NCBI GenBank assembly: GCA_013397075.1
Contig: VWZS01009947.1
Span: forward strand, 1,798,001 to 1,862,000
Length of the DNA stretch: 64,000 nucleotides
Reading direction: 5' to 3'
DNA from: Rhabdornis inornatus
Lineage: Eukaryota; Chordata; Aves; Passeriformes; Rhabdornithidae
Below the pieces are notes generated by a model. The model worked only from the letters and a program-made list of their open reading frames with translations, did no database searches and was not told the DNA's origin. The translations under genes were made by a program, and so were the position numbers. Positions 39,988-53,000 of the stretch are shown here, piece by piece. The stretch's first letter is position 1; every line of letters begins with the position of its first letter.

Positions 39988-40301
39988 CCGGGCCCGTCCG
40001 GTCCCGGGGCTGCCGCTCTTGCTGTGTCGGGAGCTGCTTTGTCGCGGGGGGATATTGAATATCTTTCACTTGTCCTAGTCGCTGCCAGCGCAGTGTGCCG
40101 GGGCCGGGCCGGCTGTGCGCTCTCGGGAGCTCTCCCCGGAGGCTGGGCGGCTCTGGGGGGCTCCGGTGCGGTGCAGGGTGAGGATAGGGACTTGCTCCGT
40201 TTGAGCTCCGCTTGGAGAGAGGTCTGGAGGGCCCCGAAGGCAACGTTTGGCCTTCTGTTTGCCTTCGTATCCTGTAGATGTCCTGTCCTCGGTTCCCTCA
40301 G

Positions 40302-40418
40302 TTCGAAATAAGGCCCTGTATGTGTTTGACGTACCCGGGGGTCTCCTCGCCGCTGGTAAACACCACCAGCTGCATGAGGACACGGAGCTGTGGGCCCATT
40401 GCCTGGGACCTAAAAGAG
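40302..40418 (+). other. Candidate exon of a divergent plus-strand transcript
   Basis: A pyrimidine-rich CTCGGTTCCCTCAG acceptor-like sequence precedes 40302, and 40418 ends in AAAAGAG followed by the strong donor GTAAGG. The 117-nt interval lies at the plus-strand edge of the CpG island. One frame is open throughout and beyond (40247-40534) and contains ALYVFDVPGGLLAAGKHHQ, which I do not recognise as a known protein. It could equally be the 3' end of a longer first exon starting in the island, because an intron before it would be very short. Divergent non-coding transcription is common at such promoters. No downstream exon could be identified. Confidence 0.3.
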
Positions 40419-41540
40419 GTAAGGTACGGCAGGGAGGGAAAAGCACAGCGGGCACGGGCATAACTGGCTGCCGCTCTTTGACAGACAGGAAAGGAGAGGG
40501 GAATTTCCAGCACCTGGAATTGAGGGCTGAGTAATGGGGATTGTACTTCTGGCACTGGTTTATCCAATAGTATTGAGCAAGTTACAGCTTTGCACTTTCT
40601 GTACCTTGGTTTTGTCTGTGAAATAGAAATACTGCTGATGCCCCGCCTAGAAATTTCAGATCTGAGTGGAAAATGTGTGGAAAAAATACTGGTGTGACAT
40701 TAATGAAGGTGGAATTTTGATCTGTTCCTGACTGCAGTTGCCTGTTTTTTACTTTGATTTTTGCTTTGCACTTAAAACCAAAGTTATTAAACTTTAAAAA
40801 TAATAAACATTCTTTAAAAAGTTCAGAGTACATGAATCTTTGTGAACAACTAATTAATTCTGACAAAGATATTTTGGCTTTAGTATTAAGCTTCCTAAAA
40901 AAAAAAACGCATCTTCTACGAAATTAATTCATTACAGAAAAAAAAGCAGTAACAAAGTACATATACACACATGCTTAAAACTTTTAAATAAAAAGATGGA
41001 ATTTAAAATTGAAATCATGTAAACAGACTTCTTGTGAAAAGGCTGGTTCGTGACAGTTTACTGATGGTGGTGATTTTATCAAACCGTTCTAGTCTGGGGT
41101 TGCTTGACTCCCAACTGATGCAATCTAAAGTGTCTGTGGCTGCAGACCACCCAGTGCACTAAAGCACCAAGCTGTTCCCGGGAAAGCTCTCTGAGGACAA
41201 AGCTAAGCTGCTCAGGCAGCACTGCTGAGGGTACCAAGAGAAGTGGGTACATGCAAAGAAAAAGCCTTGGCCTTGTTAACTCAGCCCTTTAAGCCACTAA
41301 GTCAGCTGGAAGCTGAAACGGTCCCTTGTGCTGGTTACCTGAACTACTACCAGAGGCTGTAAGCTCCCCTCAGATAAGGAGTGCCTTCTTAAAGATGGTC
41401 TAATAGGCTTTATGTTTATAATTGCTATTAAGGTAAGCTCATACTGAGTTAGCTTTCAACTATTACAAATGTTGTGGAGAAGCAATCACTCTGCTCAGTA
41501 CTCTTGTGTCATTTCAAATAAACCTTGGCTTTCAGCACCT

Positions 41541-41868
41541 GGAGAGAGCCTAGAAGAAAGATGGAGAGAGTCTATTTACATGGGCATGTAAGGACAAGGG
41601 GAATGGCTTTAAACTGACAGAGAGTAGGTTTAGATTAAATAATAGGAAAAAAAGTATTTAACTATGAGAGTGGTGAGGCACTGGAACAGGTTGTCTAGAG
41701 AAACTGTGGATGCTCCATCCCTGAGAGTGTTCAAGGCCAGCCTGGACGGCTGAGCATCTGAGCAACTTAGTCTAGTGGAATGTGTCCCTGCCCGTGGCAG
41801 GGCGATTGCACTTAGATGATCTCTCTTTAAGTCCCTTCCAACCCAGGCCATTCTATAATTTTGTAAAC
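41541..41868 (+). mobile_element. CR1 LINE, 3'-terminal copy (about 0.3 kb)
   Basis: This is the best-preserved CR1 in the window. It reads through the familiar 3'-terminal part, with GAGTGGTGAGGCACTGGAACA, CATCCCTGAGAGTGTTCAAG, GTGTCCCTGCCCGTGGCAGG and CTTCCAACCCAGGCCATTC. It ends at a decayed tail (TTCTATAATTTTG). The 5' side is truncated, as normal for CR1, and no reverse-transcriptase frame survives. It inserted in the plus orientation about 1.1 kb beyond the CpG island. Confidence 0.93.
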
Positions 41869-44524
41869 TGATGTTTGGAAAATGTCAAAATTCCAGTTTT
41901 CCAAGCCATTCAGATTTTTAAAAACCCCGCAAGAGTGTGGTACTTCACTCCGAAGTTAAACACAAGAAAAGTATGAATTTAGGGAAAATGCAAACACAAA
42001 GCAAACACTTACTAAGCATGCTGCCAATGAAGATACACAAACAACTAGGCCCCTACTAATGCCCTAAGGAAGAATAATCTCAGGGACACACACATGGTAG
42101 ACTTCAGGATGATAGTGCACTTGAATACTATGGGACCCAGAAGAGGGGAGCATGTGCTTTGATATCATGCCATGTTTGTAATAATGTATTTGGCCTTTTT
42201 TTTTTTTAATATGACCTTTGCAATACTGGTTTTGTATATTTATATTTCCTACTTTGTTTAGGCAACAGAAAATTATAGATGTATCAGTTCAGCGTTTCTT
42301 GAAAATTCAGTATGTTAATCGGTGTCTGCTTTTCTAAACCCTTTAATGTTTTGATTTGTGTCATGTGTCTGCTAATCACATCCATCCATTTGCAACCACC
42401 AGAACATCTGTTTTTGTGTTGAAATGTGGCAGCAAGGGGAAGTACAGCTGAGCGACGCTTCTTTAGAAGCTGGCAAGGAGAAAACTGGTTCAGCTGATCT
42501 GAAATTAATGCTGTCATGAACAGGGCATTGCAACCTCCATTCAGTATGCGGACTCTCCCTCCAACAGATCTCCTGTTGAGCCAGGCCTCTGGCCCCTGAG
42601 GAGTTTCAGTGCTAACTGACATTTTCTCTTGCTTTTTTGATCCAGAGTCCAGGCCCTGGATGCTTTCTCAACAATGTACAAGCATCCACAGACAAATGGA
42701 TAAACAACACTTAGGAAACATATGGAGTGATAGGTAGCATATTAGTTGGACAGGGCTGGGAATATTCATATGCAGAAAGTTATCAAATGGTCCAGATACA
42801 GCAAAGCATGTTTCAACCTTTGGAAGCAAATATGATTGCAAACATGGATTTGTGGGGGGACCTCCTGAATGATGGAAGGTAATTTGGAGAAGAGTGATGC
42901 CTGGAATAGTGAGCAACAGTGTAAGTACATAACAAGAGAAATAGCTCATGCAATTTTAGTTCTGTGTATCTGAATGCATGAAAGAGATGGGGAAGGTGCT
43001 AATCCTTTTTAATGAGTGACCCTGCAGCTGTTCTCCAGGCATATTTTTTCAGACAATTCAGAGAATACAGAGAAAAGCAGCCAAAATACAGGCTGCAGAT
43101 GCTAAAATACTTGAAAAATCAGATGTTTACTGTCTGGCCTCTTGGGGAAAGATTATAACCATACTGTCTGATTTAAAATTGTCAAAAAATTTATATATAT
43201 TTTTATAATACCAAAATTAGAAGGTATTTGCTAGCAGGAGACACAGAATTTCATAAAAAATATGAACAGATGTCTCTAAGGAGATAAATGCTTAGGAGAC
43301 ATGCAGAAAGTGTTCTCATGATAAAGTCTGATTTTAACCTTTCACTGATGTTCACTTCTAGATCATTCTCAGCAGGGTCCCATTGCAGGATTAGATGATG
43401 TAATAGACCTCACAGAATCAGGAGGCAAAACCAAATTTTGAAGCATCTATTAAATACCATTGTTTCTCAAGAGCTGCCTTTTTTTTTTTCTCACTATGCT
43501 AGAAAAGGTTGTACTTGTATATAATCAGAACATTTGGGGGTGGTTTATTTTAGTATAAACATGATTGCCTGACTGAAATACATGTGCACAACCATAAAGT
43601 GGAGCAGGTGGAGAATGTCACAAGTATTGTACATCTTCCTTCTCATCTTGAGATCTAAATTACCATGAAATTATAAAAGTGACTCGTGATGCCAGTCTGT
43701 TTGAGAGACTCTTGAACTGATTGAAATAATCACCACTTTTTAATTCCTCTTCAGTAGGCAGATATTCTTAGTGAAATCTTTTCTTTTGGAAGATCATTCT
43801 TGTTAAAACCTGTACTGAGGCTGCGAGATAAAATGAGCGTGTGGGAAAGGGCAGTGGAGAGGACATGTCTGAGCTCTAGCCATAGCAAACAATAAAAGTG
43901 AACAATTATGATGATTCACTAGAGCCCAGGGCACGGACTGCACACCATGAAGGCATTACCTGCAGCAAGTCAGCAACATAGATCTGACCCTGGAAAAGGT
44001 GACTGAACTGTGCCAAAGGCTGGCTGAATCAGGACAGGACTGAGGCTGCCAGGCTTGCAAGTGCCTGCTCTTCGCTGCATATCTCACCTCAATTTCTCCA
44101 TTTGAAAGGCATACCTTGGGTTTTGTATGCAGCTGGCCTGGCAGGGTGTGATTCAGCTGAATGCCTCAGCATTTGCTTATTCATTTAGTTTAAGTTAGGT
44201 GTCAGTGCAAGCTGTCTGAAGAGCGCACCTTAGCCTCTGGCTTGGCCTCAATGAATCCAACTCAGTTTTCTCTGCTTCTCGAAGGAAATCTCCAGATTAA
44301 AGAAAGCAAGCTGAGCTCATCTTGGCTCTCAACATTGCTTGTGTTGACAAAGCAAAAAAAAAAATTAAAAAATAACCAGCCATGAATTATTAATTTATGA
44401 GTCATGCAGGTCAGAAGGTTTTTGTAGCCTGTGTCTTTAAAACATAAAACATAAGCTTGAAAACTAAAGGACAAGTTTAAATAGTTACAACACAGAATTT
44501 GGAGTTGCAACTTCGACATTCTTC

Positions 44525-44600
44525 TGGTTATTTTAAGTCTCTCTGTGCCTCAGTTTCGTTTTCTCAAATGGAAACAATAATCTCATGGGCACTCTGGTAA
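44525..44600 (+). mobile_element. MIR-type SINE fragment
   Basis: The words CTCTCTGTGCCTCAGTTTC, TTTTCTCAAATGGAAACAATAA and CTCATGGGC follow the order of the MIR core (CCTCAGTTTCCTCATCTGTAAAATGG, then AATAAT, then CTCATAGGG). The copy is decayed and short, as expected for an ancient amniote SINE in a bird. Confidence 0.7.
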
Positions 44601-45070
44601 AGGAGTCTTTATTAGATGGTGTTTTTAGAAATGAAAAACTGCTGTTGTCGCTATTGCTGTGACTAAGAGTGCCATTTCTTTGCAATTAATGGCTGGATGG
44701 AGGGTCTAAGGTCAAAGAGAAAATTCTTAACCAGTTGCAATTTGCATTATTATGACTAACCCAGAGGCAATTAATAATACTTCTGGTTTTTTCCACACAT
44801 CTATTTCTTCCCCTTCCTGCCTCTTATGTAATCCAGGGCACTTTGAAAAAAGCACAGATGGAAAAATTGGAGTGCAATTAAACAAACATTCTAGGCTAGT
44901 CTAAAAATTCCAGATAATATATTTCAAATAAAAAATGGGAATATTAGACATGATATAGTAAAAGAAGTGAGGATGCCTAAAAAACAAAAGTGAGTAGTGA
45001 CCTCGCATAATAGGGTAACAGTGACTAATACTGAAATCATTCACACAAAAATAAACCTGCACATGTTAAA

Positions 45071-45172
45071 AGACGTGTAGATGTGGCACTTTGGGACATG
45101 GCTTAGCAGCAGTGCTGGGTTAACAATCTTCAAGGTCTTTTCCAACCTAAATGATACAATGGTTCTATGTTC
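45071..45172 (+). mobile_element. CR1 LINE 3'-end fragment
   Basis: GATGTGGCACTTTGGGACATG, AGTGCTGGGTTAACAATCTT and AGGTCTTTTCCAACCTAAATG match the last 100 bp of avian CR1, ending GATACAATGGTTCTATG. It is 5'-truncated and in plus orientation. The TGGCTTAGCAGCAGTGCTGGG stretch is typical of the CR1 subfamilies with a GGTTTAGTGG segment. Confidence 0.88.
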
Positions 45173-45354
45173 TGTATAAGTGAGGCTTTCATTATTATTA
45201 GAAGCCATGAGACTTATGAATCTGTAATGATGCTGAATTTGAGCTAGGCATTTCCCGGTGCTGGATGGCAGACTCAGCAAAGACCATTCTAAGCCTTTGA
45301 ATGTTCTTTTCAGCAAATGATCTCAGTACTTCTTAAGAAACAAAACAAAAAAAA

Positions 45355-45460
45355 AAGGTAAGCATTGTGACAGCAATTTTACCAGGAGGAAAGCAGCTTT
45401 GGAAAGTGAAACAAGCTGCCTCGGGTCACACAAGAAGGCACCTGCAGATCTAGTAATAGC
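45355..45460 (-). mobile_element. MIR-type SINE fragment
   Basis: On the minus strand the order is TTGTGTGACCCGAGGCAGCTTG, then TTTCACTTTCC, then CTGGTAAAAT. This matches the MIR core GTGTGACCTTGGGCAAGTT, CTCAGTTTCC, CTGTAAAAT. It is decayed and lies only 0.75 kb from a plus-strand MIR fragment at 44.5 kb. A run of about ten A stands at its plus-strand left edge. Confidence 0.55.
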
Positions 45461-47053
45461 ATTCACATTGCTCAACTCCCAATATAGCAACCGATGCAGA
45501 GTCTGTGCTGTCTTGCAGAGCCAGCACAGCCTCATGCCTTGGGTGCTCCTATAAGCACCTTCCAGGACCTGCTTCCTCTGCCACAGCGTCCAGGTTTGCT
45601 TAACAGTGGTATCCCAAATCATCTTTGTGCAGCTACTTTGTTTATAAATTGCATGGATAAAAATTAATAAAGCACTATACATGTCCTTCCATTTGAAAAA
45701 GCAGCTTAGGCCAAAAGAATATGGTTAAATGGAAAGGTAGAATATTAGTAATATTCATATATTTCTTCTGTTTTCTTTACCTGTCTTCAAGAGTTTCATA
45801 ATGCCTTGTGCAAAAGGATCTTGTCTGCAGCTTGGTCTTCTGGGTCCTACTGCAACACAGATAAAGAAGCATTATAAAACTCTCATCTTGTATAAATATG
45901 AAAAAGTTCACTCTTCATTAGATTGAAAGGTGCCTGCCCCTGGTAATCTGTTTGAATATAAGCTATTTCTGCTCTTTCCTCCACTGCTCTGAAGATGTCA
46001 GCCCCAGGGACACGGCAACTGAACATATTTCTTGGCACCTCAATAGGTTTGTTAATTCTCTGACTTCTGACCTGGTGTTTCTGAGCACGGCTGAGATGAG
46101 CAATAATTCCCTCATAAACACTCCAATGTCAGGGAGGCTTAATTGCTTGGCTTCATGAGAAAGTGTTTGGTAGTTCAATGACAAAAGGTCTTAGAGAACC
46201 TGAAATGAGAGCTGACAGTTCTCCCTTGCTGCCCTTGCCTGCTCCCCTCCATAATGTATCCAGCATTTAGCTTTTTCAGGGCTGCGGCACCAATGTTAGC
46301 AGAGCAAATCCTGATCCTGCCGTTTACGGTATCCATGTGATCACAGCAAGATCAGAAGTTAGAAGTCATAAGTGCAGCTTGGGTAATTTTGTAAACAGCA
46401 GCAGCATCAATTTCTTTTACAGCAAGTAAAAAAAAATACATTGCAACTGGAAATGAAGAGCATACAGAGCAGCTGTTTCAAATTTGTCTGATGCTGTTAT
46501 AAAACAAGTTTAAGTGTTAACAGTTGTACCCATGGCACAGTTTCCCCTGCTGTGTGCACACTGACAGCTTTCCTTTATGCCGTATAACTGAGCTACCACA
46601 TTTGTGCTCAGTTCCCTTGCTGTTCCTCTGAGATGCATTTCTCCAGCTGTGGGCTGGAAATGTCTGGGCAGACTCCTGGACTTGCAGGAATGCCATGCAG
46701 CCAACCACAACTATCATGCCATGCAGCAGCATCTGTTGGGCTCACCAGTGCTTGTGGTGGTCCTCAAACCTTCTGCCCATCCTGTTAAATGTGTGTCACC
46801 TTCTGGCTCCAGGCAGGGAGTCACACCTCCAGAGAGCCCCAAGTGTTCCACACTCTGCCTCTCACATCGAGGTGATGGCAGGATAGAAGCAGGAAAGGTT
46901 GGAGGAGGTGGTGGCCCTGACCAGCCAGCTTAGTGCTCCCCAGGCGTGAACAGTAGCCACTGGCCTTGAACAGATACGGAAGAGGAGGCGAATTGGTGAG
47001 GGGCTGCTGGAGAATCCTGCCCTGCCTCTTGCAGTAACATACCTGGGGCAGTG

Positions 47054-47090
47054 TCCTCTCCTCTCCTCTCCTCTCCTCTCCTCTCCTCTC
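47054..47090 (+). repeat. (TCCTC)n pentanucleotide microsatellite
   Basis: About seven perfect TCCTC units form a pure polypurine/polypyrimidine tract. Such tracts can form triplex DNA. It is flanked by unique sequence. Confidence 0.92.
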
Positions 47091-50000
47091 GCTGAAAACA
47101 GAGATCTGAATGAGTCTTTCACCCGAAGGGCAGAACTGCTACTCCAGTTTAAAGCAGCTGGAGTATTTGTCAGAGAGTGAGGAAATGGTGCTTGTTGAAG
47201 GTAAGGAGAATGCTGAGGCTTTGAATTTTCCTTAGAAACTCAGCAGGGGATTTCTGTACCCCCCTCTGTGAAGCTGCAAAGCATTTCACAGGCTACTGCT
47301 AAAGCCAGGATTCCCCATTTTGTTTCAGTCAGGCAAGAAATTTGAGAACCTAGACAGCAAAGAAACAGATAAGAAATCCAAGCAGCAAGCCATGAAAGAA
47401 TGGTTTCCAGGGAGCTGAGAGAGTTAGGACTCAGAATCTGGAAGTGGAGCAGTAGTTAGGGAGATGCTTCTGACAAGATACTAGCCATGGAACCTTGGCC
47501 CACCTGCAAGAGAAAGAAATTGATCTGCGCAACAACACTAGTTGGGATGGAGAGTGGAGAGCAGACTGGGTGAAATACAGGCTGCAGCACCTGAACTGCA
47601 TGACCACAAGCCCCAGTGGGAGCAGCTGGGAAACTCCAGCTGCTGATCCTTACTTTGCTCCTGCACAGCTCTGTTGATGGTATCATCAATGCAGAAAGAG
47701 GAATGGGCTGCATGGTGCGGGGCCACTGCTGGGTGGAGGTGGGGAGATGCTATCTCCCCATAGCACAGGGAGCAGCCATCCTTTTCCTACCCACAGCAGC
47801 AGGCATGGCAAGCCTTGTCTCAAAGTCTTTGGGACTCCCCATCCCAGATTCCATAGCCTGTAACACAAGCACATAGGTGGCCCCAGAGTCACACAGCTGC
47901 TGTGAGAGGGAGGATTTCTTAGGAGCAGGTGGGAGGGAAAGTGCCTGTCAGTATTTGTGTATGGGTGAGGGAGGCAGAGGTCTTGGAGTGAGGAGAGGAG
48001 ATGGAAATGGGCTCACTGCAGCTTCTTCACTTTCTGAAAGTCAGCTTACTGTTCCAGCTTCCCAAATGCATCTTCGACTTCAGCAGTGAGTCTGGCTTGT
48101 ATGGGCTCCAAATGTGTGGATTTCTACGATAAATTGAGGGTGTGAGTGAAATAAGAGTCTGGCTAGAAGACCAGTGCAAATGCCTACACCCAGGTGTGGA
48201 GATGAGTTCTGGCAGAGGAATGAAACACTGGGTGATCCTGTATGTCTAAACTATGCGTGCAGGAGAGAGATTAAATCACTGCTGGGGTTTGCATATCAGT
48301 TTCAGGAAGATTATTGCATTTTACAGACAACTTTTCAACAGAAGGACAGCTTACAGGGTACATCTTGAAGGCTGCTGACTGAAAGAGGGCAGGTCAATGC
48401 TTAACAAGCTGAAAATAGTTCAGTGAAATACCACAGGCAGAAACCACAGCAATGGAGAGAGGAGTAACAGGATGATAGGAAAGAGGAAGTTATCAGCAAG
48501 CTCTTAGGAAGCAATACAAAAACTGATAAGACTTCTGAGCAGGGATCCTCAAGCCCTTGCTGTCACAATTAGCCTTCTAAAGCTTGTCTGTGTTGCTGAG
48601 ACTGTCACTTGTGTTACCTGCTGAGTTTATTCATTTCTTTATTAACCCCCCCAGCAGCGGTTAACATGAGAGGTTTAACAAGACCAAGGGAAAAGCTGAC
48701 AGAGTGGCTTTGTCTGTAATGACTTCCATTTCTGAAAAAATGTGACAGTTCAACACCTCACAACGGGATCTGGGACAAACTCCTTTGTTTTCCACTTCTG
48801 TTATCCATAGTCAAGGCTAGATTAAGACTGTGTCAGCACAGACCTAATCATTTGACTAGGGAAGAAAGCTTTCTGCTGTCCTGATTAAAGAAAATATTGA
48901 AAAACCTTATTCAGAAATTTCTACCACCTTTTGAAGGGAATTTATAGACAACAGCTCTGTGGTGTGAGGTGCCTGTGCTTATTAATAAAGTACTGTTGTC
49001 ACCGACTGTGGTTACCATGTAAGCTCATTCACTTCTAGGATCAGAAGGTGTCACAAGTCCTTCAGGAGCATGATTGGTAGTAGGTGTTGATAGCCATTAC
49101 TCACTCTCAGAGGTGCATCCCTGCATTTCTGGGATGGGCACATCACTTTCCTACTTCCAGAAGGCCACACACTGTGACTCTCTTACTTCTACTCCACACT
49201 TTCTGGCAATGCTGATTTACTGCAGAGAGTGCTCTCACACTTGGGGTCATTCACCTGGCCCTTGGCTGCACTGTATAAAAGGGCTCCAGCAACCAGGCAA
49301 GGGAGGCTGTACTGCTGAAACTGAAAGCTGGGTATCTCTTTAGAGAAAAGCAGAATGCATTCCTCTGGTCCCAGAAGTTAAATGATGATATCTCATCATT
49401 TAGTACCTGGCAGCCACTGGTTTATATATTCTGAGCTGCTGCTAATGCACACATCTGGTGCACTGACGGTATGGCCATGCTGCTAGCAAAGCCCACTGGA
49501 AGCAGCTCATCTTTACTGCAACACAGTGCATCTGCATAACATCTGTGAGGAGATCAGGAGACTTCTCCAGCAAGGGGTTCAAAACTTTGCTAGTTTGCAC
49601 ACGCGCGCGGGCAGCAGATTTCAGCACCTGTTGACTGATCATCATAAGAATGAACAGGGAGAGCTAGCTGGCAGCTCTTGGACAGGAATAAGGAATAAAG
49701 GGAGTGAACATGCAGGTAGTGTTGAAACCAAGAACCAGAAGATGGTTAAAATTTATTTCTTCTCCAGCTTTCTTCATTATTCCCAAATAGCACGCTGTGA
49801 ACAATAACTTTTGGAGACTAGTATTCCTGTAAATGTTTTCATTCAGTACAGCCCTGGGACTTGTAAGGGTCTGTGTGGGACAATGTTGCATCACTGGTAT
49901 TGGCACATCTGGTTAACAGCACACTGACCTGCTCAAAAGGAATGTACTCATGTAGACCATGGTTCTCCATGGTCTCTGTCTTATGCTGAAAAATGCATCA

Positions 50001-53000
50001 GTTGCTTTACACACACCTACAGATCCAACTCTGCTGCTGCATTTATTCTGAGGCCATTCCCCAGGAGATCTTTAAAACACAATTTTCTCCAGCTCCACAT
50101 AATCACACAATCTGTCCCAAGGTCTATTCTTGTTTTTTTTGGTCCTCCTGTTGCCAAGGGCTCTCCCAAGGACTCTGCTCTCTCTTCTTTGATCCTGTAT
50201 CAACACTTGCCCATGTGCCTTGTCAGTCACCTTGATCTGGGACAGCCTCATGGCAGTTCTTGCTGTTGCAGTACATTGCCTTGTAAAGCACATAGTGAGG
50301 TGGTCTAATCGTGCGTAACCTGTCCCAAAGCAGGACATACATCTGCCCAAGCCTTTCCTTTGCCATCTTCCCATGTCTGTTTTCACCTGTGTCATGACAC
50401 CCATGCAGGTGTCAGTGTGATTACCCAAACCACTTTGTTTCCCCTTCTCTCAGAAGTGAGCACCCAGGACTGAGCACTCAGCCTAGCAAGTAGTCCATTC
50501 AGGTAGTGTCTTTTCAGGCTATTGAAGAGATCTGAGCAGTGAAGCAATGGAGAATGTAGTGATATTTTGGGTTTCAGCTTTGCTAGAAACAAGCAGGTGG
50601 CTTCTAGTAAGCTGGAGGAAAAGGAGGGGCAATAGAGAGTCTGGAAAATACAGGCTTACGAGATCTGATGGCATTGAAGGACTACTAAAATTAAACTCTG
50701 CTGTCTAGGTTTCAGCTGTGTCCAGTTTGGGTTCAGCTTACACTGAAACCTAGGTTCTAAATTATACCCCTGCAAAAAGGCCTATGTCTAGCTTTCTCTT
50801 TTTCTGGGGGTAGAAATAAAATGCATGAGGACAGCAGCCATAGGTAAGGCAGTATAAAAATGGATGAGAGACAAACTACCAGTATTTAGCTGTAGCTTAA
50901 TCCATAATTATTTACTGCAGAGTCTCTTACACCCATGTTAGTCTCCTGTATTCTATTTCTGGCAACAGGCTGTTAGACATTGGTTAAGCAGGTGGTTTGC
51001 CAATGACTCCCACATTCTATATTGATCTGTTCTGGTCTCCCTGTTCCTGGCTGGTAACTTTATCAAGGCAGAACTGGCTATGTAGTTTTTGTTGAGGCAG
51101 TGCCCAGAAGGACTGGGCTCCTGAATGAAACACATAAAATCCTCTACAGGTACAAAACCACTAAAAGCCCCAGGCTAAAGTACCCATTTATTAAACTTCC
51201 TCACCCCTCTGTTGTTGTCCCATGCCATGCCAACCCTGGACAAAACCTAGCAAAAAGCTGTGATCATTCATTCTCCCCACCGCAAGGTGCTAAAGCTGCT
51301 TTTCAGTCCCCCACCAAACTCACTGCCTGGGGGCAGTGTCTCTCAAGAAGGCCCATCCGATTTGACAAGTCACCCCTATATAATACCACTGAATATTCTT
51401 TGTCCCCTTTGCACTCTGATCCTTTGCTCCATGACCCAGCCTAGACTGATCTCCTCCTTTATCAGTACCAGCATCAAATGGTTCTTGATGACTATTTGCC
51501 CCAGCTTTGGATACGAAAGGTAAATACACTTTCTTTTCTTATACTGCCTCTTTCCCAGCTCATGCAGGCTAAAGCATGAACCAAGGGGAGCTTGACTGTG
51601 CACTGTGCCTCACACTTTTTACTATACCTTCGTGGGGCTTAGGCATTTGGGATAACATATCTCTTCATCACTTTCTCATCCAAATCCACTAATACTTCAA
51701 ATTTTGGATCTGTTTAATCCAAAGATATACCTTTTACATTGAATAGTACTGACAGTACTCCCATATTTTCATAAAGTGACAGAACTGGGCCTTTGATATT
51801 TGTTATCTGACTTACACAGCTGTATTGTCCCAACACAAAAAAAAAAAGTAGGACAGCCCAAGGGCACCAAGTTAGTGTTTTGGTTTCACAGTCAAATGCC
51901 CTGCCCATAGGTGTAAAGAAGTGATGCTGCAAATTTGTGGATTAGGTGAAAGGCGGGAATAGGTTCCTAGCTAGACATAGCTCAGTCAGAGCTATTTCCC
52001 TCTTCACATCTTCAATAAAAACTCAAAAATGATTGTAAATGGACTTCATGGGAGGCAGAAAGTGAGAATGACCTTGGGAAATGATGGAGTTCCCATATGG
52101 GATGATAAGAATAGTTTGAATCCCCAGACTATTTTTTTTCCATTGAGTTTGGTTATAAACTTTCTCTTTCAGAGAAGAGCTCTTTTTGCCTTTTTTTTTT
52201 TTTGTGCACACTTTTTTTGCCCAGTCATACAATTTCTTTCCAGTAGCTGATTTTACATGTCACCTTTTACCTGGCAGCAAAATGTCTGAGAATGGTTTGA
52301 AAATCATGGAAGACAATCTTACATCAGAGAAATAAAAATGCCTTATTCCAAGCTGAGTTCTGCATAATACCAGTACGATGCAGTTACTTATGCTGTCTGA
52401 ATCAAAAACATTTATTGACATTATGAAAAAAAATATTTCAGGAGTTTCAAATGGGAACTTGTAGCTTGATGCAATGATTGGTGCTCACAGATTTATTAGA
52501 CATGTGATAAGTAACTTGAGAATGAGAAAATGGCTGTAATCAATTGAAGATGCATTTAACTTTGAAAGATATGGAAGCAAAAATAATATATATTAGTTGT
52601 AACACTAAGTAAGCATGTACCCTGTTTCCTACAGGAAAGTGTGACCTGTCGAATTCTGCAGTTACAGTTCAGAAGCAGTTTCCATCAGTTCATGCAGACA
52701 GCTAGGAAATAGTTTTCCTATTCTGTTGAGGTAAAATCTCTTACCAGGATCTGTTCAAATATGTTTATAAAAGTTCTAAACATTTCAGCATCTCCTTGTA
52801 TTCTTTCTTCAGGTAGTCTGCAAATTGGTTCTGACATGTTTAATTTATTCCTGAAAGGCTGGTCTGCTCAGAAAACACAAGATCTGGTTCTTCTCCTGCT
52901 TTCTTGGCTTTCAAAGCATGAGATCCTACTGATGAAAGGAAAAGACACCTGCTTTATACCAGTGAAAAGCTACAACTGTTAATGCTATCTTAGCCTTAAT

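Larger units (their letters stand above)
38900..40460. promoter_or_regulatory. ZFAND3: CpG island, probable ZFAND3 promoter (minus strand) with divergent potential
   Basis: Sequence changes abruptly from AT-rich to very GC-rich with dense CpG between about 38.9 and 40.46 kb, the only such stretch in the window. It contains a GC box GGGGCGGG at 39443-39450, an ETS-type site GCGGAAGT at 39948-39955, an NRF1-like near-palindrome GCACATGCGTGC at 39923-39934 and several G-runs. There is no obvious TATA box at the core. These are typical of housekeeping CpG-island promoters, which are often bidirectional. Its position upstream of ZFAND3 exon 2, on the correct side, makes it the best candidate for that gene's promoter and first exon. 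I could not find the exon 1 coding sequence. Long frames in the island are low-complexity Pro/Gly/Ala/Arg products of GC-rich DNA, not proteins. Confidence 0.7.
40461..47053. other. Intergenic region right of the island, first part
   Basis: No recognisable exon or RNA gene is present. Apart from the CR1 copies at 41.5-41.9 and 45.07-45.17 kb and the two MIR-like SINEs at 44.5 and 45.4 kb, the sequence is unique and of moderate AT content. Open frames are short and have no protein-like character that I recognise. A block at about 44.66-44.79 kb is rich in homeodomain and octamer-type words and is described in the findings. Confidence 0.6.

Noticed and set aside
38972..40243. A 423-codon open frame on the minus strand, with overlapping long frames on both strands of the CpG island
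   Set aside because: Stop codons are rare in GC-rich DNA. The product is Pro/Gly/Ala/Arg-rich without domains, crosses the N, and several other frames are equally open. It does not contain the expected ZFAND3 start.
46862..47122. An 86-codon minus-strand frame with a GEERRGEERRG repeat
   Set aside because: The repetition is only the translated TCCTC microsatellite.
51320..51603. Minus-strand frames that look like a possible LTR or gene fragment near TATATAAT
   Set aside because: No TG...CA termini, target duplication or retroviral motif could be delimited.
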